A program made the position numbers and the translations under genes. Of a DNA stretch of 64,000 nucleotides, positions 34,005-42,535 are shown one piece after another. The notes beneath the pieces were generated by a model, which had not been told where the DNA came from, ran no database searches, and saw only the letters and a list, made by a program, of their open reading frames with translations. Positions within the stretch are counted from its first letter, which is position 1; each line of letters starts with the position of its first letter. This stretch comes from Nocardioides luteus (GTDB taxonomy: Bacteria > Actinomycetota > Actinomycetes > Propionibacteriales > Nocardioidaceae), in assembly GCF_015752315.1 (NCBI RefSeq), contig NZ_JADOVJ010000001.1:124001-188000 (forward strand), written 5' to 3'.

Positions 34005-36044
34005 GTGACCGACACCCACTGTCCTTACTGCAGTCTGCAGTGCGGGATGACCCTTGTCCGCAAGGGTCCCCGGCTGGAGGTCAGTGAGCGCTCGTTCCCC
34101 GTGAACGAGGGTGCGCTGTGCCGCAAGGGGTGGACAGCGGCGGGACTGCGCGGCAGCCGTGAGCGGCTGACGACGCCGATGGTGCGCGACCGGGCGACGG
34201 GGGAGTGGAGCGCGGCGACGTGGGACGAGGCGCTCGACCTGGTCGCCTCGAAGCTCTCCGACCTGCGCGAGGTCCACGGTGCCGACGCGAACGCCGTCTT
34301 CGGTGGCGGTGGGCTGACCAACGAGAAGGCCTACCAGCTCGGCAAGTTCGCCCGGGTCGCCCTCGGCACCTCCCAGATCGACTACAACGGTCGCTGGTGC
34401 ATGAGCTCCGCGGCTTCGGCCGGCAACCAGGCCTTCGGCGTCGACCGCGGGCTGCCGTTCCCGCTGGCCGACATCGAGAAGACCGACGTCTGCGTGCTGG
34501 TCGGCTCCAACCTGGCCGAGACGATGCCCCCGGCGGCCCGCCACCTCGACCGGCTGCGCGAGAACGGCGGCAAGGTCGTCGTCATCGACCCGCGGCTGAC
34601 CCCGACCGGCGAGCGTGCCGACCTCTTCCTCCAGCCGGTACCCGGCACCGACCTGCCCCTCGCGCTCGGTGTCCTGCACCTGCTCGACGCGGCCGGCGCG
34701 GTGGACGAGGACTACATCGCGGAGCGGACCACGGGCTTCGAGGACGTACGCCGCTCCGTGGCCGCCTGGTGGCCCGAGATGGTCGAGCGGGTCAGCGGGG
34801 TCGAGGCCGCGCAGCTGCGCGAGCTGGCCTCCCTGCTGGCGAACGCGGAGAAGGTCATGGTCCTGACCGCGCGCGGCGCCGAGCAGCACGCCCAGGGCAC
34901 CGCGACCGTCCTGGCCTGGCTCAACGTCGCACTCGCGCTCGGCATGCCCGGCAAGGCGTACGCCGGTTACGGCTGCCTCACCGGACAGGGCAACGGCCAG
35001 GGTGGCCGCGAGCACGGCCAGAAGGCAGACCAGCTCCCCGGCTACCGGATGATCGACGACCCCGCGGCCCGCGCGCACGTCGCCGCGGTCTGGGGTGTCG
35101 ACCCGGAGACCCTCCCCGGCAAGGGCCGCTCCGCCTACGAGCTGCTGGACGCGCTCGGCACCCCCGAGGGCCCCAAGAGCCTGCTCGTCTTCGGCTCCAA
35201 CATCGTCGTCTCTGCCCCGAACGCCACCCACGTCACCGAGCGCCTGGCAGCGCTCGACCTGCTCGTCGTCGCCGACATGGTGATGAGCGAGACCGCGGCC
35301 CTGGCCGACGTGGTGCTGCCGGTGACCCAGTGGGCCGAGGAGACCGGCACCATGACCAACCTCGAGGGCCGGGTCATCCTGCGCAACCAGGCGATCAGCG
35401 CTCCCGACGGGGTCAGGAACGACCTCGACATCATCACCGGCCTCGCCACGCGCCTCGGTGCCGCCTCGACCTGGTCGACCGACCCGGAGGAGATCTTCGA
35501 GGAGCTCCGAGCCGCCTCGAAGGGTGGCAAGGCCGACTACAGCGGCATCACCTACGACCGCATCCGCGAGGAGGACGGCGTCTTCTGGCCGTGCGCCGAA
35601 GGCACCGAGGGCACCCCGCGCCTCTTCGCCGACTCCTTCTTCCACGCCGACGGCCGGGCCCGCTTCATCGACGTCGACCACCGCGGCGCGGCCGAGCAGC
35701 CGAGCGCCGGCTATCCGCTCCACCTGACCACCGGCCGGGTGCTCGCGCAGTACCAGTCCGGAGCCCAGACGCGGCGGATCAAGGACCTTCCCGACGAGGG
35801 CGCCTTCGTCGAGATCCACCCGCTGCTGGCCGACCGCGTCGGCGCCCACGACGGCGACCCGGTCGTCGTCCGGACCCCGCGGGGCGAGATGAAGGCGCCC
35901 GCCCGGATCGTGACCACGATCCGCCCGGACACGGTCTTCGTACCGTTCCACTGGATCGGCGCCAACAAGCTCACCAACGACGCCCTCGACCCCTCCAGCC
36001 GGATGCCGGAGTTCAAGGTCTGCGCCGCGGCGGTGAGCGCATGA
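34005..36044 (+). CDS. nasA: Assimilatory nitrate reductase, molybdenum catalytic subunit
   Basis: 679 residues from GTG 34005. Reduces nitrate to nitrite in the cytoplasm using a [4Fe-4S] cluster and Mo-bis-MGD. The N-terminal cluster motif is C6-x2-C9-x3-C13 with C39 (HCPYCSLQCG, EGALCRKGW). The Mo-ligand cysteine C132 lies in IDYNGRWCMSSA. MGD-binding segments follow (TDVCVLVGSNLAETMP, GYGCLTGQGNGQGGREHGQKADQLPGYR, LTTGRVLAQYQSGAQTRR, VFVPFHWIGANKLTNDALDP). The length (about 680) is that of the assimilatory NarB/NasA type, not periplasmic Nap or membrane Nar. First gene of the assimilation operon; it overlaps the flavoprotein gene by ATGA. No nitrate transporter gene is present nearby. Confidence 0.93.
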   Translation: MTDTHCPYCSLQCGMTLVRKGPRLEVSERSFPVNEGALCRKGWTAAGLRGSRERLTTPMVRDRATGEWSAATWDEALDLVASKLSDLREVHGADANAVFGGGGLTNEKAYQLGKFARVALGTSQIDYNGRWCMSSAASAGNQAFGVDRGLPFPLADIEKTDVCVLVGSNLAETMPPAARHLDRLRENGGKVVVIDPRLTPTGERADLFLQPVPGTDLPLALGVLHLLDAAGAVDEDYIAERTTGFEDVRRSVAAWWPEMVERVSGVEAAQLRELASLLANAEKVMVLTARGAEQHAQGTATVLAWLNVALALGMPGKAYAGYGCLTGQGNGQGGREHGQKADQLPGYRMIDDPAARAHVAAVWGVDPETLPGKGRSAYELLDALGTPEGPKSLLVFGSNIVVSAPNATHVTERLAALDLLVVADMVMSETAALADVVLPVTQWAEETGTMTNLEGRVILRNQAISAPDGVRNDLDIITGLATRLGAASTWSTDPEEIFEELRAASKGGKADYSGITYDRIREEDGVFWPCAEGTEGTPRLFADSFFHADGRARFIDVDHRGAAEQPSAGYPLHLTTGRVLAQYQSGAQTRRIKDLPDEGAFVEIHPLLADRVGAHDGDPVVVRTPRGEMKAPARIVTTIRPDTVFVPFHWIGANKLTNDALDPSSRMPEFKVCAAAVSA

Positions 36045-37651
36045 GCGAGCAGTCCGTCGGTCGAGCCGCGAGCGCCAGCGAGCGTGTCGAGACCAACACA
36101 GTCCCGACGAGCGCGACAGTCGACCGTGTTGGTCTCGACACGGATTCGCTCGTTCCTCGCGAATCCGGCTCGACCAGCGGTCGGCGGATCGTCATCATCG
36201 GCGGCGGCATGGCCGCGGCACGCCTCGTCGAGGGACTGGTCGCGCGCGGCCTCGGCCCGCAGACGACCGTGCTCGCGGAGGAGCAGCACGTGCCGTACAA
36301 CCGGATCCTGCTCTCCGCCGTGCTCGAGGGCACCCACCGCCCCGGAGCGCTCGCGCTCCGCGAGAAGCAGTGGTACGCCGACCGCGGGGTCGACCTCCGC
36401 CTGAACAGCCTGGTCGTGGACATCCACCGCGACACCAAGACCGTCGAGCTCGCCGACCGGACGAGGGTTCCCTACGACGCAGTGGTGCTGGCGACCGGGG
36501 CCATCCCGACCCTGCCGCCGATCCGCGGCGTGGTGCGGATGGACGGTTCGATGGACCCGCGGGTGCAGGCGTTCCGCAGCCTGGACGACTGCGCGCGACT
36601 GCTCGACACCCTCCGTGACAACCCGCGCATCCCGCGCAGCGCGGTGATCGTCGGCGGTGGCCTCCTCGGCCTCCAGGTCTCCCGCGCCCTGGCCGTACGC
36701 GGCATCGAGACCGAGATCGTCGAGGGCCGCGACCACCTGCTCAGCAGCCAGGTCGACGCGTCGGCCGGCAAGGTGCTGAAGCGGTCGATGGCCAAGCTCG
36801 GCACCCAGGTCTACCTCGGCGCCCGGGCGACCCGGCTGACCGAGGAGGGCCTCAAGCTCGACAACGGCTACACCCTCGAGACCGACCTGGTGGTGCTCAC
36901 CGCCGGTGGCCGTCCCCGCGCCAACCTCGCCCGCCGCGCCGAGCTCACCGTCAACCGCGGCATCGTGGTCGACGACCAGCTCCGCAGCGTCGACGACCCC
37001 GACGTCTACGCGATCGGCGACTGCGCCGAGCACAACGCGACCGTCACCGGCTTCGTCTCGCCCGCCTGGGAGCAGGCCGGGGTCCTCGCCGACGTGCTCG
37101 CCGGCAACCAGGCGGCCTACGAGGGTCACCGGGTCGTCGCCCGCCTGCGCGCCACCGACCTCGACGTCTGCGTCCTCGGTGAGCCCGAGAACGAGACGGG
37201 CGAGGTCGTCGAGATCGCGAACCCGGTCAAGGGCACCCACCGCAAGCTGGTCGTACGCGACGGCCGCATCGTCGCCGGCGCCCTCGTCGGCGACCTGAGC
37301 CGGGTCGGCCTGATCACCCAGGCCTTCGACCGCCAGACCGTCCTCGGCGAGCACGAGGCCGGACAGCTGCTGCTGCCCGAGCCGTCCTCGTCGGGCTCCG
37401 GGATCCCGCAGCTCCCCGACGACGCGGAGGTGTGCGCCTGCGCCGGAGTCAGCGCCGGCCGGATCCGGGCGTGCCGGTCCCTCGAGGACGTACGCGACTC
37501 CACCCGTGCCACCACCGGCTGCGGTGGCTGCGCGCCGACCGTACGCCAGCTCCTGGCCACCCGGCCCAGTGGCAGCCAGCTCAACGCCAGTCAGATCAGT
37601 GCCAGCCAGATCAGTAACGGGCAGCTCAGTGTGGAAGGAACAACATCATGA
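36041..37651 (+). CDS. nasB: FAD-dependent electron-transfer subunit of nitrate reductase (NasB-like), with in-frame repeat insertion
   Basis: 536 residues from ATG 36041. Carries electrons from NAD(P)H to NasA. FAD motif RIVIIGGGMAAARLVEG, NAD motif SAVIVGGGLLGLQVSRAL, second FAD motif DVYAIGDCAEH, then a BFD-like [2Fe-2S] domain (CACAGVSAGRIRACRSLEDV..TTGCGGCAPTVRQLL). Two oddities. Residues 7-46 (GRAASASERVETNTV ... DSLVPRESGSTS) are encoded by a 120-bp palindromic element inserted between MSEQSV and GRRIVIIGGG. The tail (residues ~511-530) is four tandem 15-base units. Both additions flank a normal enzyme, so the protein is probably functional. Translationally coupled to nasA and nirB. 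Confidence 0.9.
   Translation: MSEQSVGRAASASERVETNTVPTSATVDRVGLDTDSLVPRESGSTSGRRIVIIGGGMAAARLVEGLVARGLGPQTTVLAEEQHVPYNRILLSAVLEGTHRPGALALREKQWYADRGVDLRLNSLVVDIHRDTKTVELADRTRVPYDAVVLATGAIPTLPPIRGVVRMDGSMDPRVQAFRSLDDCARLLDTLRDNPRIPRSAVIVGGGLLGLQVSRALAVRGIETEIVEGRDHLLSSQVDASAGKVLKRSMAKLGTQVYLGARATRLTEEGLKLDNGYTLETDLVVLTAGGRPRANLARRAELTVNRGIVVDDQLRSVDDPDVYAIGDCAEHNATVTGFVSPAWEQAGVLADVLAGNQAAYEGHRVVARLRATDLDVCVLGEPENETGEVVEIANPVKGTHRKLVVRDGRIVAGALVGDLSRVGLITQAFDRQTVLGEHEAGQLLLPEPSSSGSGIPQLPDDAEVCACAGVSAGRIRACRSLEDVRDSTRATTGCGGCAPTVRQLLATRPSGSQLNASQISASQISNGQLSVEGTTS
36059..36178. repeat. 120-bp palindromic element inserted in frame in the nasB coding sequence
   Basis: Near-identical to 29078-29198: the first 45 bases of the element are the same, and the last ~60 differ at one position. 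Only the centre (ccgacgagcgcgacagtcg) differs. It adds exactly 40 codons with no stop, and the flanking ggtcg is present on both sides (36059-36063, 36179-36183), as for a small target duplication. Confidence 0.88.
37573..37632 (+). repeat. Four tandem 15-bp units at the 3' end of nasB
   Basis: Units agccagctcaacgcc, agtcagatcagtgcc, agccagatcagtaac and gggcagctcagtgtg encode the pattern [SG]-Q-[LI]-[NS]-[AN V]. They extend the protein tail past the BFD domain. A short minisatellite, probably slippage-prone. Confidence 0.7.
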
Positions 37652-40269
37652 GCCCTCACCTCCGCAAGAAGGTCGTCGTGGTCGGCCACGGCATGGTCGG
37701 TCACCGCTTCGTGACCGCCGCCATCGAGCGCGGTCTCACCGAGACCCACGACATCGTCGTCCTCGGTGAGGAGCCGCGTCCGGCGTACGACCGGGTCGCC
37801 CTCACCAGCTTCTTCGAGGTCGGCGCCGAGGCACTCTCCTTCCTCCCCTCCGGTGCCTACGAGGACCCGCGGGTCACGCTGCGCACCGGCACGAGCGTCG
37901 TCGAGATCGACACGGCTGCCCAGACGGTGATGCTCGCCGACGGTGAGGAGATGGCGTACGACGAGCTGGTGCTCGCCACCGGAGCGGCACCGTTCGTGCC
38001 GCCCGTGCCGGGCGCCGAGCTCGGGAACGTCTTCGTCTACCGCACGATCGAGGACCTCGAGGCGATCCGCGAGGCCGCGAAGACCGCGAAGGCCGGCGCC
38101 GTGATCGGCGGTGGCCTGCTCGGGCTGGAGGCCGCCAACGCGCTGCACCAGCTCGGGGTCGAGACCCACGTGGTCGAGCTCGCGCCGCGGCTGATGGCCG
38201 TGCAGGTCGACGACGCCGGCGGCAACACGCTCAAGCGCCACATCGAGAAGCTCGGCCTCACCGTCCACACCGGGGTGATGACGGAGTCCATCTCGCCGGA
38301 CGCGGTGGTCTCGGTCGTCGACGAGGACGAGAGCGGCATCCTCGACGGCAACGTCAGCGCGCTGAAGTTCAAGGACGTGGAGGAGCCGCTGGCGGTCGAC
38401 ATGGTCGTCTTCTCGGCCGGCATCCGGCCGCGGGACGCGCTCGCCCGAGCGGCCGGTCTGGACCTGGCCGAGCGCGGCGGCGTGCTCGTCGACGAGCAGT
38501 GCCGGTCCTCCGACCCGCACGTGTGGGCGGTCGGCGAGTGCGCCGCGCCCGGCGGGAAGATGTACGGCCTGGTGGCCCCCGGCTACGACATGGCTGAGGT
38601 CGTCGCCGACGCCCTGCTCGGCGGCGCCGGCACCTTCACCGGTGCCGATATGTCGACAAAGCTCAAGCTGCTCGGCGTCGACGTCGCCAGCTTCGGCGAC
38701 GCCCACGGCACCACCGACGAGTGCCTCGAGCTGACCTACTCCGACGCCGTCGCGGGCGTCTACAAGAAGCTCGTGATCAGCGAGGACGGCACCCGCCTGC
38801 TCGGTGGCGTGCTGGTCGGCGACGCGAGCGCCTACGGGCTGCTCCGGCCGATGGTCGCCTCGGGCATGACGCTTCCGGAGAACCCGGAGGAGCTGATCCT
38901 CCCCCAGTCCACGGGCGGTGGGGGAGGGATCCAGCTTCCGCCGGAGGCGCAGGTCTGCTCGTGCAACAACGTCACCCGGGGTGACATCGAGGCGGCCGTC
39001 GACAACGGCTGCGAGAGCGCGGCGGACGTCACCAAGGCCACCAAGGCGGGAAGCACCTGCGGCTCCTGCAAGGTGCAGGTGAAGAAGATCGTCGAGGACT
39101 ACTTCACCGCCCAGGGCAAGACCGTCGACACGAGCCTGTGCGAGCACTTCGCGATGACCCGCGCCGAGCTCTTCGACGTGGTCCTGATCCACGGCTACAA
39201 GACGTTCGACCAGATCATCGAGGCCCACGGCACCGGCCGCGGCTGCGACCTGTGCAAGCCCGCCGTCGCCTCCATCCTGGCGTCGCAGCTCAACGGCCAT
39301 GTCCTGGCCAAGGAGAACCGCAAGCTCCAGGACACCAACGACGCCTACCTGGCCAACCTCCAGAAGAACGGCTCCTACTCGGTCGTCCCGCGCATCCCCG
39401 GCGGCGAGATCACGCCGGAGGGCCTGATCGTGATCGGCGAGGTGGCCAAGGAGTTCGGCCTCTACACCAAGATCACCGGTGGCCAGCGCATCGACATGTT
39501 CGGCGCCCGGATGGAGGACCTGCCGGCGATCTGGAAGCGCCTCGTCGACGCCGGGTTCGAGTCGGGCCATGCGTACGGGAAGTCGCTGCGTACCGTGAAG
39601 TCCTGCGTCGGCTCCACCTGGTGCCGCTACGGCGTCCAGGACTCCGTCGGTCTCGCGATCATGCTGGAGACCCGCTACCGGGGGCTGCGCTCGCCGCACA
39701 AGCTCAAGGGCGGCGTATCCGGGTGCGCCCGCGAGTGCGCGGAGGCCCGTGGCAAGGACTTCGGTGTCATCGCCACCGAGAAGGGCTGGAACCTGTACGT
39801 CGGGGGCAACGGTGGCGCCATCCCGGCCCACGCCCAGCTGCTCGCCGGTGACCTGAGCACCGAGGATCTGGTCCGCTACCTCGACCGCTTCCTGATGTAC
39901 TACGTCCGCACCGCCGACCGCCTCCAGCGCACCTCGACCTGGATCGACTCCCTTGACGGCGGCCTGGACCGGGTCCGCGAGGTCGTGATCGACGACGTCC
40001 TCGGCCTGGGCACGGAGCTCGAGGCCGCGATGGCCACGCACGTCGACGGCTACTTCGACGAGTGGAAGGCGACGATCGAGGACCCGGAGAAGCTCAAGCG
40101 GTTCGTCTCCTTCGTCAACGCCCCCGAGATCCCGGACCCCAACATCTCCTTCGGGTCCACCCGTGGCCAGATCGTGCCGGACGTCGCGGACGGCCCGGCT
40201 GTCGTCGGACCGGTGGGGCTCGGTGCCACCATCCCTGTCGGCGCACCCAACCTGGAGGAGTCGCGATGA
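37648..40269 (+). CDS. nirB: NAD(P)H-dependent assimilatory nitrite reductase, large subunit NirB
   Basis: 873 residues from ATG 37648, with ggaaggaa 10 bases upstream. Six-electron reduction of nitrite to ammonium. Order: FAD domain (VVVVGHGMVGHRFVTAA, 11-27), NAD domain (GAVIGGGLLGLEAANAL), BFD-like [2Fe-2S] (CSCNNVTRGDIEAAVDNG from C437, TCGSCKVQVKKI), second short cysteine pair CDLCKP, then the siroheme/[4Fe-4S] half with C653-x5-C659 (CVGSTWC) and C693-x3-C697 (CARECAE). Full length for the family. Overlaps both nasB and nirD; siroheme would be supplied with help from the chelatase gene downstream. Confidence 0.96.
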   Translation: MSPHLRKKVVVVGHGMVGHRFVTAAIERGLTETHDIVVLGEEPRPAYDRVALTSFFEVGAEALSFLPSGAYEDPRVTLRTGTSVVEIDTAAQTVMLADGEEMAYDELVLATGAAPFVPPVPGAELGNVFVYRTIEDLEAIREAAKTAKAGAVIGGGLLGLEAANALHQLGVETHVVELAPRLMAVQVDDAGGNTLKRHIEKLGLTVHTGVMTESISPDAVVSVVDEDESGILDGNVSALKFKDVEEPLAVDMVVFSAGIRPRDALARAAGLDLAERGGVLVDEQCRSSDPHVWAVGECAAPGGKMYGLVAPGYDMAEVVADALLGGAGTFTGADMSTKLKLLGVDVASFGDAHGTTDECLELTYSDAVAGVYKKLVISEDGTRLLGGVLVGDASAYGLLRPMVASGMTLPENPEELILPQSTGGGGGIQLPPEAQVCSCNNVTRGDIEAAVDNGCESAADVTKATKAGSTCGSCKVQVKKIVEDYFTAQGKTVDTSLCEHFAMTRAELFDVVLIHGYKTFDQIIEAHGTGRGCDLCKPAVASILASQLNGHVLAKENRKLQDTNDAYLANLQKNGSYSVVPRIPGGEITPEGLIVIGEVAKEFGLYTKITGGQRIDMFGARMEDLPAIWKRLVDAGFESGHAYGKSLRTVKSCVGSTWCRYGVQDSVGLAIMLETRYRGLRSPHKLKGGVSGCARECAEARGKDFGVIATEKGWNLYVGGNGGAIPAHAQLLAGDLSTEDLVRYLDRFLMYYVRTADRLQRTSTWIDSLDGGLDRVREVVIDDVLGLGTELEAAMATHVDGYFDEWKATIEDPEKLKRFVSFVNAPEIPDPNISFGSTRGQIVPDVADGPAVVGPVGLGATIPVGAPNLEESR

Positions 40270-40613
40270 CCCAGACGCAGACCCAGACGTACATCTCCGT
40301 CTGTCGCCTCGACGACATCGACCCCGAGACCGGCATCGCCGCGCTGGTCAGGGGCGAGGCGGTGGCCGTCTTCCGGACCCTCGACGACCGCGTCTTCGCG
40401 CTGTCCAACTTCGATCCGTACGGCCACGCCTCGGTGCTCGCCCGGGGCATCGTCGGCACGCGTGGCGAGGTGCCGTTCGTCGCATCGCCCCTGCTCAAGC
40501 AGCCGTTCGCGCTCGAGACCGGTCTGTGCCTCGACGACCCGTCGGTGTCGGTCCCGACCTACGAGGTCGACGTCGTCGACGGCGAGGTCCGCATCGGGGC
40601 CCGCCGGGACTAG
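40266..40613 (+). CDS. nirD: Nitrite reductase small subunit NirD
   Basis: 115 residues from ATG 40266, overlapping the nirB stop. Rieske-like NirD fold (YISVCRLDDIDPETGIAALVRGEAVAVFRTLDDRVFALSNFDPYGHASVLARGIVG) that lacks the C-x-H...C-x2-H cluster ligands, as in the NirD family generally. It needs NirB to work. The N-terminus is a short TQ repeat (MTQTQTQT). Last structural gene of the operon. Confidence 0.93.
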   Translation: MTQTQTQTYISVCRLDDIDPETGIAALVRGEAVAVFRTLDDRVFALSNFDPYGHASVLARGIVGTRGEVPFVASPLLKQPFALETGLCLDDPSVSVPTYEVDVVDGEVRIGARRD

Positions 40614-40630
40614 ATCGTGCCTGTGAGGCC

Positions 40631-40686
40631 GTGAGCGAAAGTTTGCGCCGACGATCGAGCAGGCCGCGCGCGGTGAAACGCTGTCG
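40631..40686 (+). promoter_or_regulatory. Upstream control region of nnaR with elements shared with nasA
   Basis: gtgagcgaaagtttgc (40631-40646) and gaaacgctgtcgc (40675-40687) align with the two elements before nasA. The distance between the elements is 44 bases here and 54 at nasA, a difference of about one helical turn, so both could sit on the same face of the DNA. Confidence 0.4.
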
Positions 40687-40701
40687 CCGCAAGGTGGAAG
40701 C

Positions 40702-41856
40702 ATGGCGGTGCACAATGCGCAGGAGATCTACGATGCGGATGTGGAGAGCGGCGCGCTGAGCGGCTTCCGCGTCGGCGTGACCGCGGCGCGGAAGGCCGAG
40801 GAGCAGATCAACCTGCTCGAGAGGCGAGGCGCCCAGGTGGTCTGGGCGCCCGCCCTCTCCGTCGACCCCAACCGGGTCGACGCCGGCGCGCTGCGCGCGG
40901 TGACCGAGCAGATCATCGGCCAGAAGATCGACATGTTCCTGGCGACGACCGGCATCGGGACCCGCGCGTGGTTCGACGCCGCCGAGGAGTGGGGGCTGCT
41001 CGACCGGCTGCTGGAGACGCTCGGCCGTGCCGAGATCCTGGCGCGCGGACCGAAGTCGGTCGGGGCGCTTCGGCGCAGGGGCCTGCGCGAGCTGTGGGCG
41101 CCGGAGTCGGAGGAGTTCGACGACGTCCTGGAGCACCTGCGTGGCCGCGACCTCACCGGCAAGCGGATCGTGGTGCAGGAGCACGGCCAGTCGCTGTCGA
41201 TGGTCGCGCACGCGCTCACCCGGCAGGGTGCCGAGGTCATCAACGTGGTCGTCTACCGGGTCGAGTCGGCTTCCGACCCGGAGCCGATGTTCCGCCTCGT
41301 CGAGACGTTGGCCGACGGTGAGCTGGACGCGGTCACCTTCACCTCCGCGCCGGCCGTGGCCGCGTTCATGCAGGCGGCCGGCTCGGTCGGCCTGCGCGAC
41401 GAGGTCGTGGCGGCGTTCCAGGCCGATGTGGTCGCGGCCTGCGTCGGCCCGGTGACCGCCGCCGCCTTCGAGATGTGGGGCGTACCGACCATGGTCCCCG
41501 ACCGCTCCCGCACCGCTGCGATGGTCAAGATGCTCCAGATCGAGCTGCCGCTGCGGCGCGAGGGTCTCCTCGTCGAGCTCGCCGGCGGCCACCAGCTGCT
41601 GCTCCACGACGACGCAGTGATCCTCGACGGCGCCGAGGTGAAGCTCTCCCCGGCTCCGGCCGCTGTCCTGGGCGCTCTCGTCGCCAACCCCGGCAACGTC
41701 GTCTCCCGGCAGGTCCTGCTGGCCACGCTCCCGTCCGGCACCGCCGGCTCCGAGCACGCCGTCGAGATGGCCGTCGCCCGGCTCCGCTCGGCGCTGGGCA
41801 CCAAGACCATCCAGACCGTCGTGAAGCGCGGCTACCGGCTGGCGGTGGCCTCATGA
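40702..41856 (+). CDS. nnaR: Uroporphyrinogen-III synthase-like / winged-helix regulator NnaR
   Basis: 384 residues from ATG 40702 (gcaaggtggaagc in front). N-terminal ~270 residues form a HemD fold (LSGFRVGVTAARKAEEQINLLERRGAQVVWAPAL, FLATTGIGTRAWFDAAEE, RIVVQEHGQ..MVAHALTRQGAEVINVVVYRV, VTFTSAPAVAAFMQAAG). A C-terminal OmpR/PhoB-type winged helix follows (LVANPGNVVSRQVLLATL..SEHAVEMAVARLRSALGTKTIQTVVKRGYRL). This fusion is the NnaR regulator described in Streptomyces and Mycobacterium as controlling nitrate/nitrite assimilation genes. Position right after nirBD strongly supports it. Whether it keeps synthase activity is unknown. Confidence 0.92.
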   Translation: MAVHNAQEIYDADVESGALSGFRVGVTAARKAEEQINLLERRGAQVVWAPALSVDPNRVDAGALRAVTEQIIGQKIDMFLATTGIGTRAWFDAAEEWGLLDRLLETLGRAEILARGPKSVGALRRRGLRELWAPESEEFDDVLEHLRGRDLTGKRIVVQEHGQSLSMVAHALTRQGAEVINVVVYRVESASDPEPMFRLVETLADGELDAVTFTSAPAVAAFMQAAGSVGLRDEVVAAFQADVVAACVGPVTAAAFEMWGVPTMVPDRSRTAAMVKMLQIELPLRREGLLVELAGGHQLLLHDDAVILDGAEVKLSPAPAAVLGALVANPGNVVSRQVLLATLPSGTAGSEHAVEMAVARLRSALGTKTIQTVVKRGYRLAVAS

Positions 41857-42527
41857 GGCTCGTCGTCGCCGCCCACGGCACCCGGCAGCTGCTCGGCAAC
41901 GCCGTCGCCTCGATCATCGCCAAGCGCGCCGGCCGCGTGCTCGCGATGGAGTCGAAGGCTGCGTACGTCGAGCTCTGCGAGCCGCTGCTGACCGACGTCC
42001 TGGCGGACGGGCAGCCGTCCGTCGTGGTCCCGCTGCTGCTCTCGACCGGCTACCACATCAAGGTCGACCTGCCGCAGGCCGCCGAGGGGCTGCCGGTGAC
42101 GATGGGTCGTGCCCTCGGCCCGGACGTGCTGCTCGCCTCCGCGCAGGTCTCCCGGTTGGTCGCGGCGGGTGTCTCGCCTGGTCAGCCTGTGGTCCTGGTC
42201 GCCGCCGGCTCCAACGACGCGGATGCCCGCGCCGACATCGCCGCGGCCGGTCGGCTGCTGGAGGAGGCCTGGGGCGGTCCGGTCCGGGTCGCCACCGTCT
42301 CCGGCTCCGGAGCCCCGGCGATCGACGAGGTCGTACGCCCCGGCGACGCCGTCTCGCCCTACCTGCTCGCGCCCGGCTTCTTCTCCGACATGGTGCGGGC
42401 GCGTGCCGAGGCCGCCGGCGCGGAGACCGTCGCCGACGTCATCGGTCCCCACCCCGACGTGGTCGAGTTGGTCGTACGCCGCGCCGCCGCCCTTCTCGCC
42501 GAGGAGAGCTCCGCGCAGGCCGGTTGA
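41853..42527 (+). CDS. Sirohydrochlorin/cobalt chelatase (CbiX/SirB family)
   Basis: 224 residues from ATG 41853, overlapping the nnaR stop. CbiX-type fold with the metal/tetrapyrrole-binding histidines in VVAAHGTRQ (residue 8) and LLLSTGYHIKVDLP (residue ~69), repeated in degenerate form in the C-terminal half (LLAPGFFSDMVRARAEAAG). Inserts Fe into sirohydrochlorin to make siroheme for NirB. The neighbourhood favours this over cobalt insertion for vitamin B12. Confidence 0.9.
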   Translation: MRLVVAAHGTRQLLGNAVASIIAKRAGRVLAMESKAAYVELCEPLLTDVLADGQPSVVVPLLLSTGYHIKVDLPQAAEGLPVTMGRALGPDVLLASAQVSRLVAAGVSPGQPVVLVAAGSNDADARADIAAAGRLLEEAWGGPVRVATVSGSGAPAIDEVVRPGDAVSPYLLAPGFFSDMVRARAEAAGAETVADVIGPHPDVVELVVRRAAALLAEESSAQAG

Positions 42528-42535
42528 CGGTTGGT

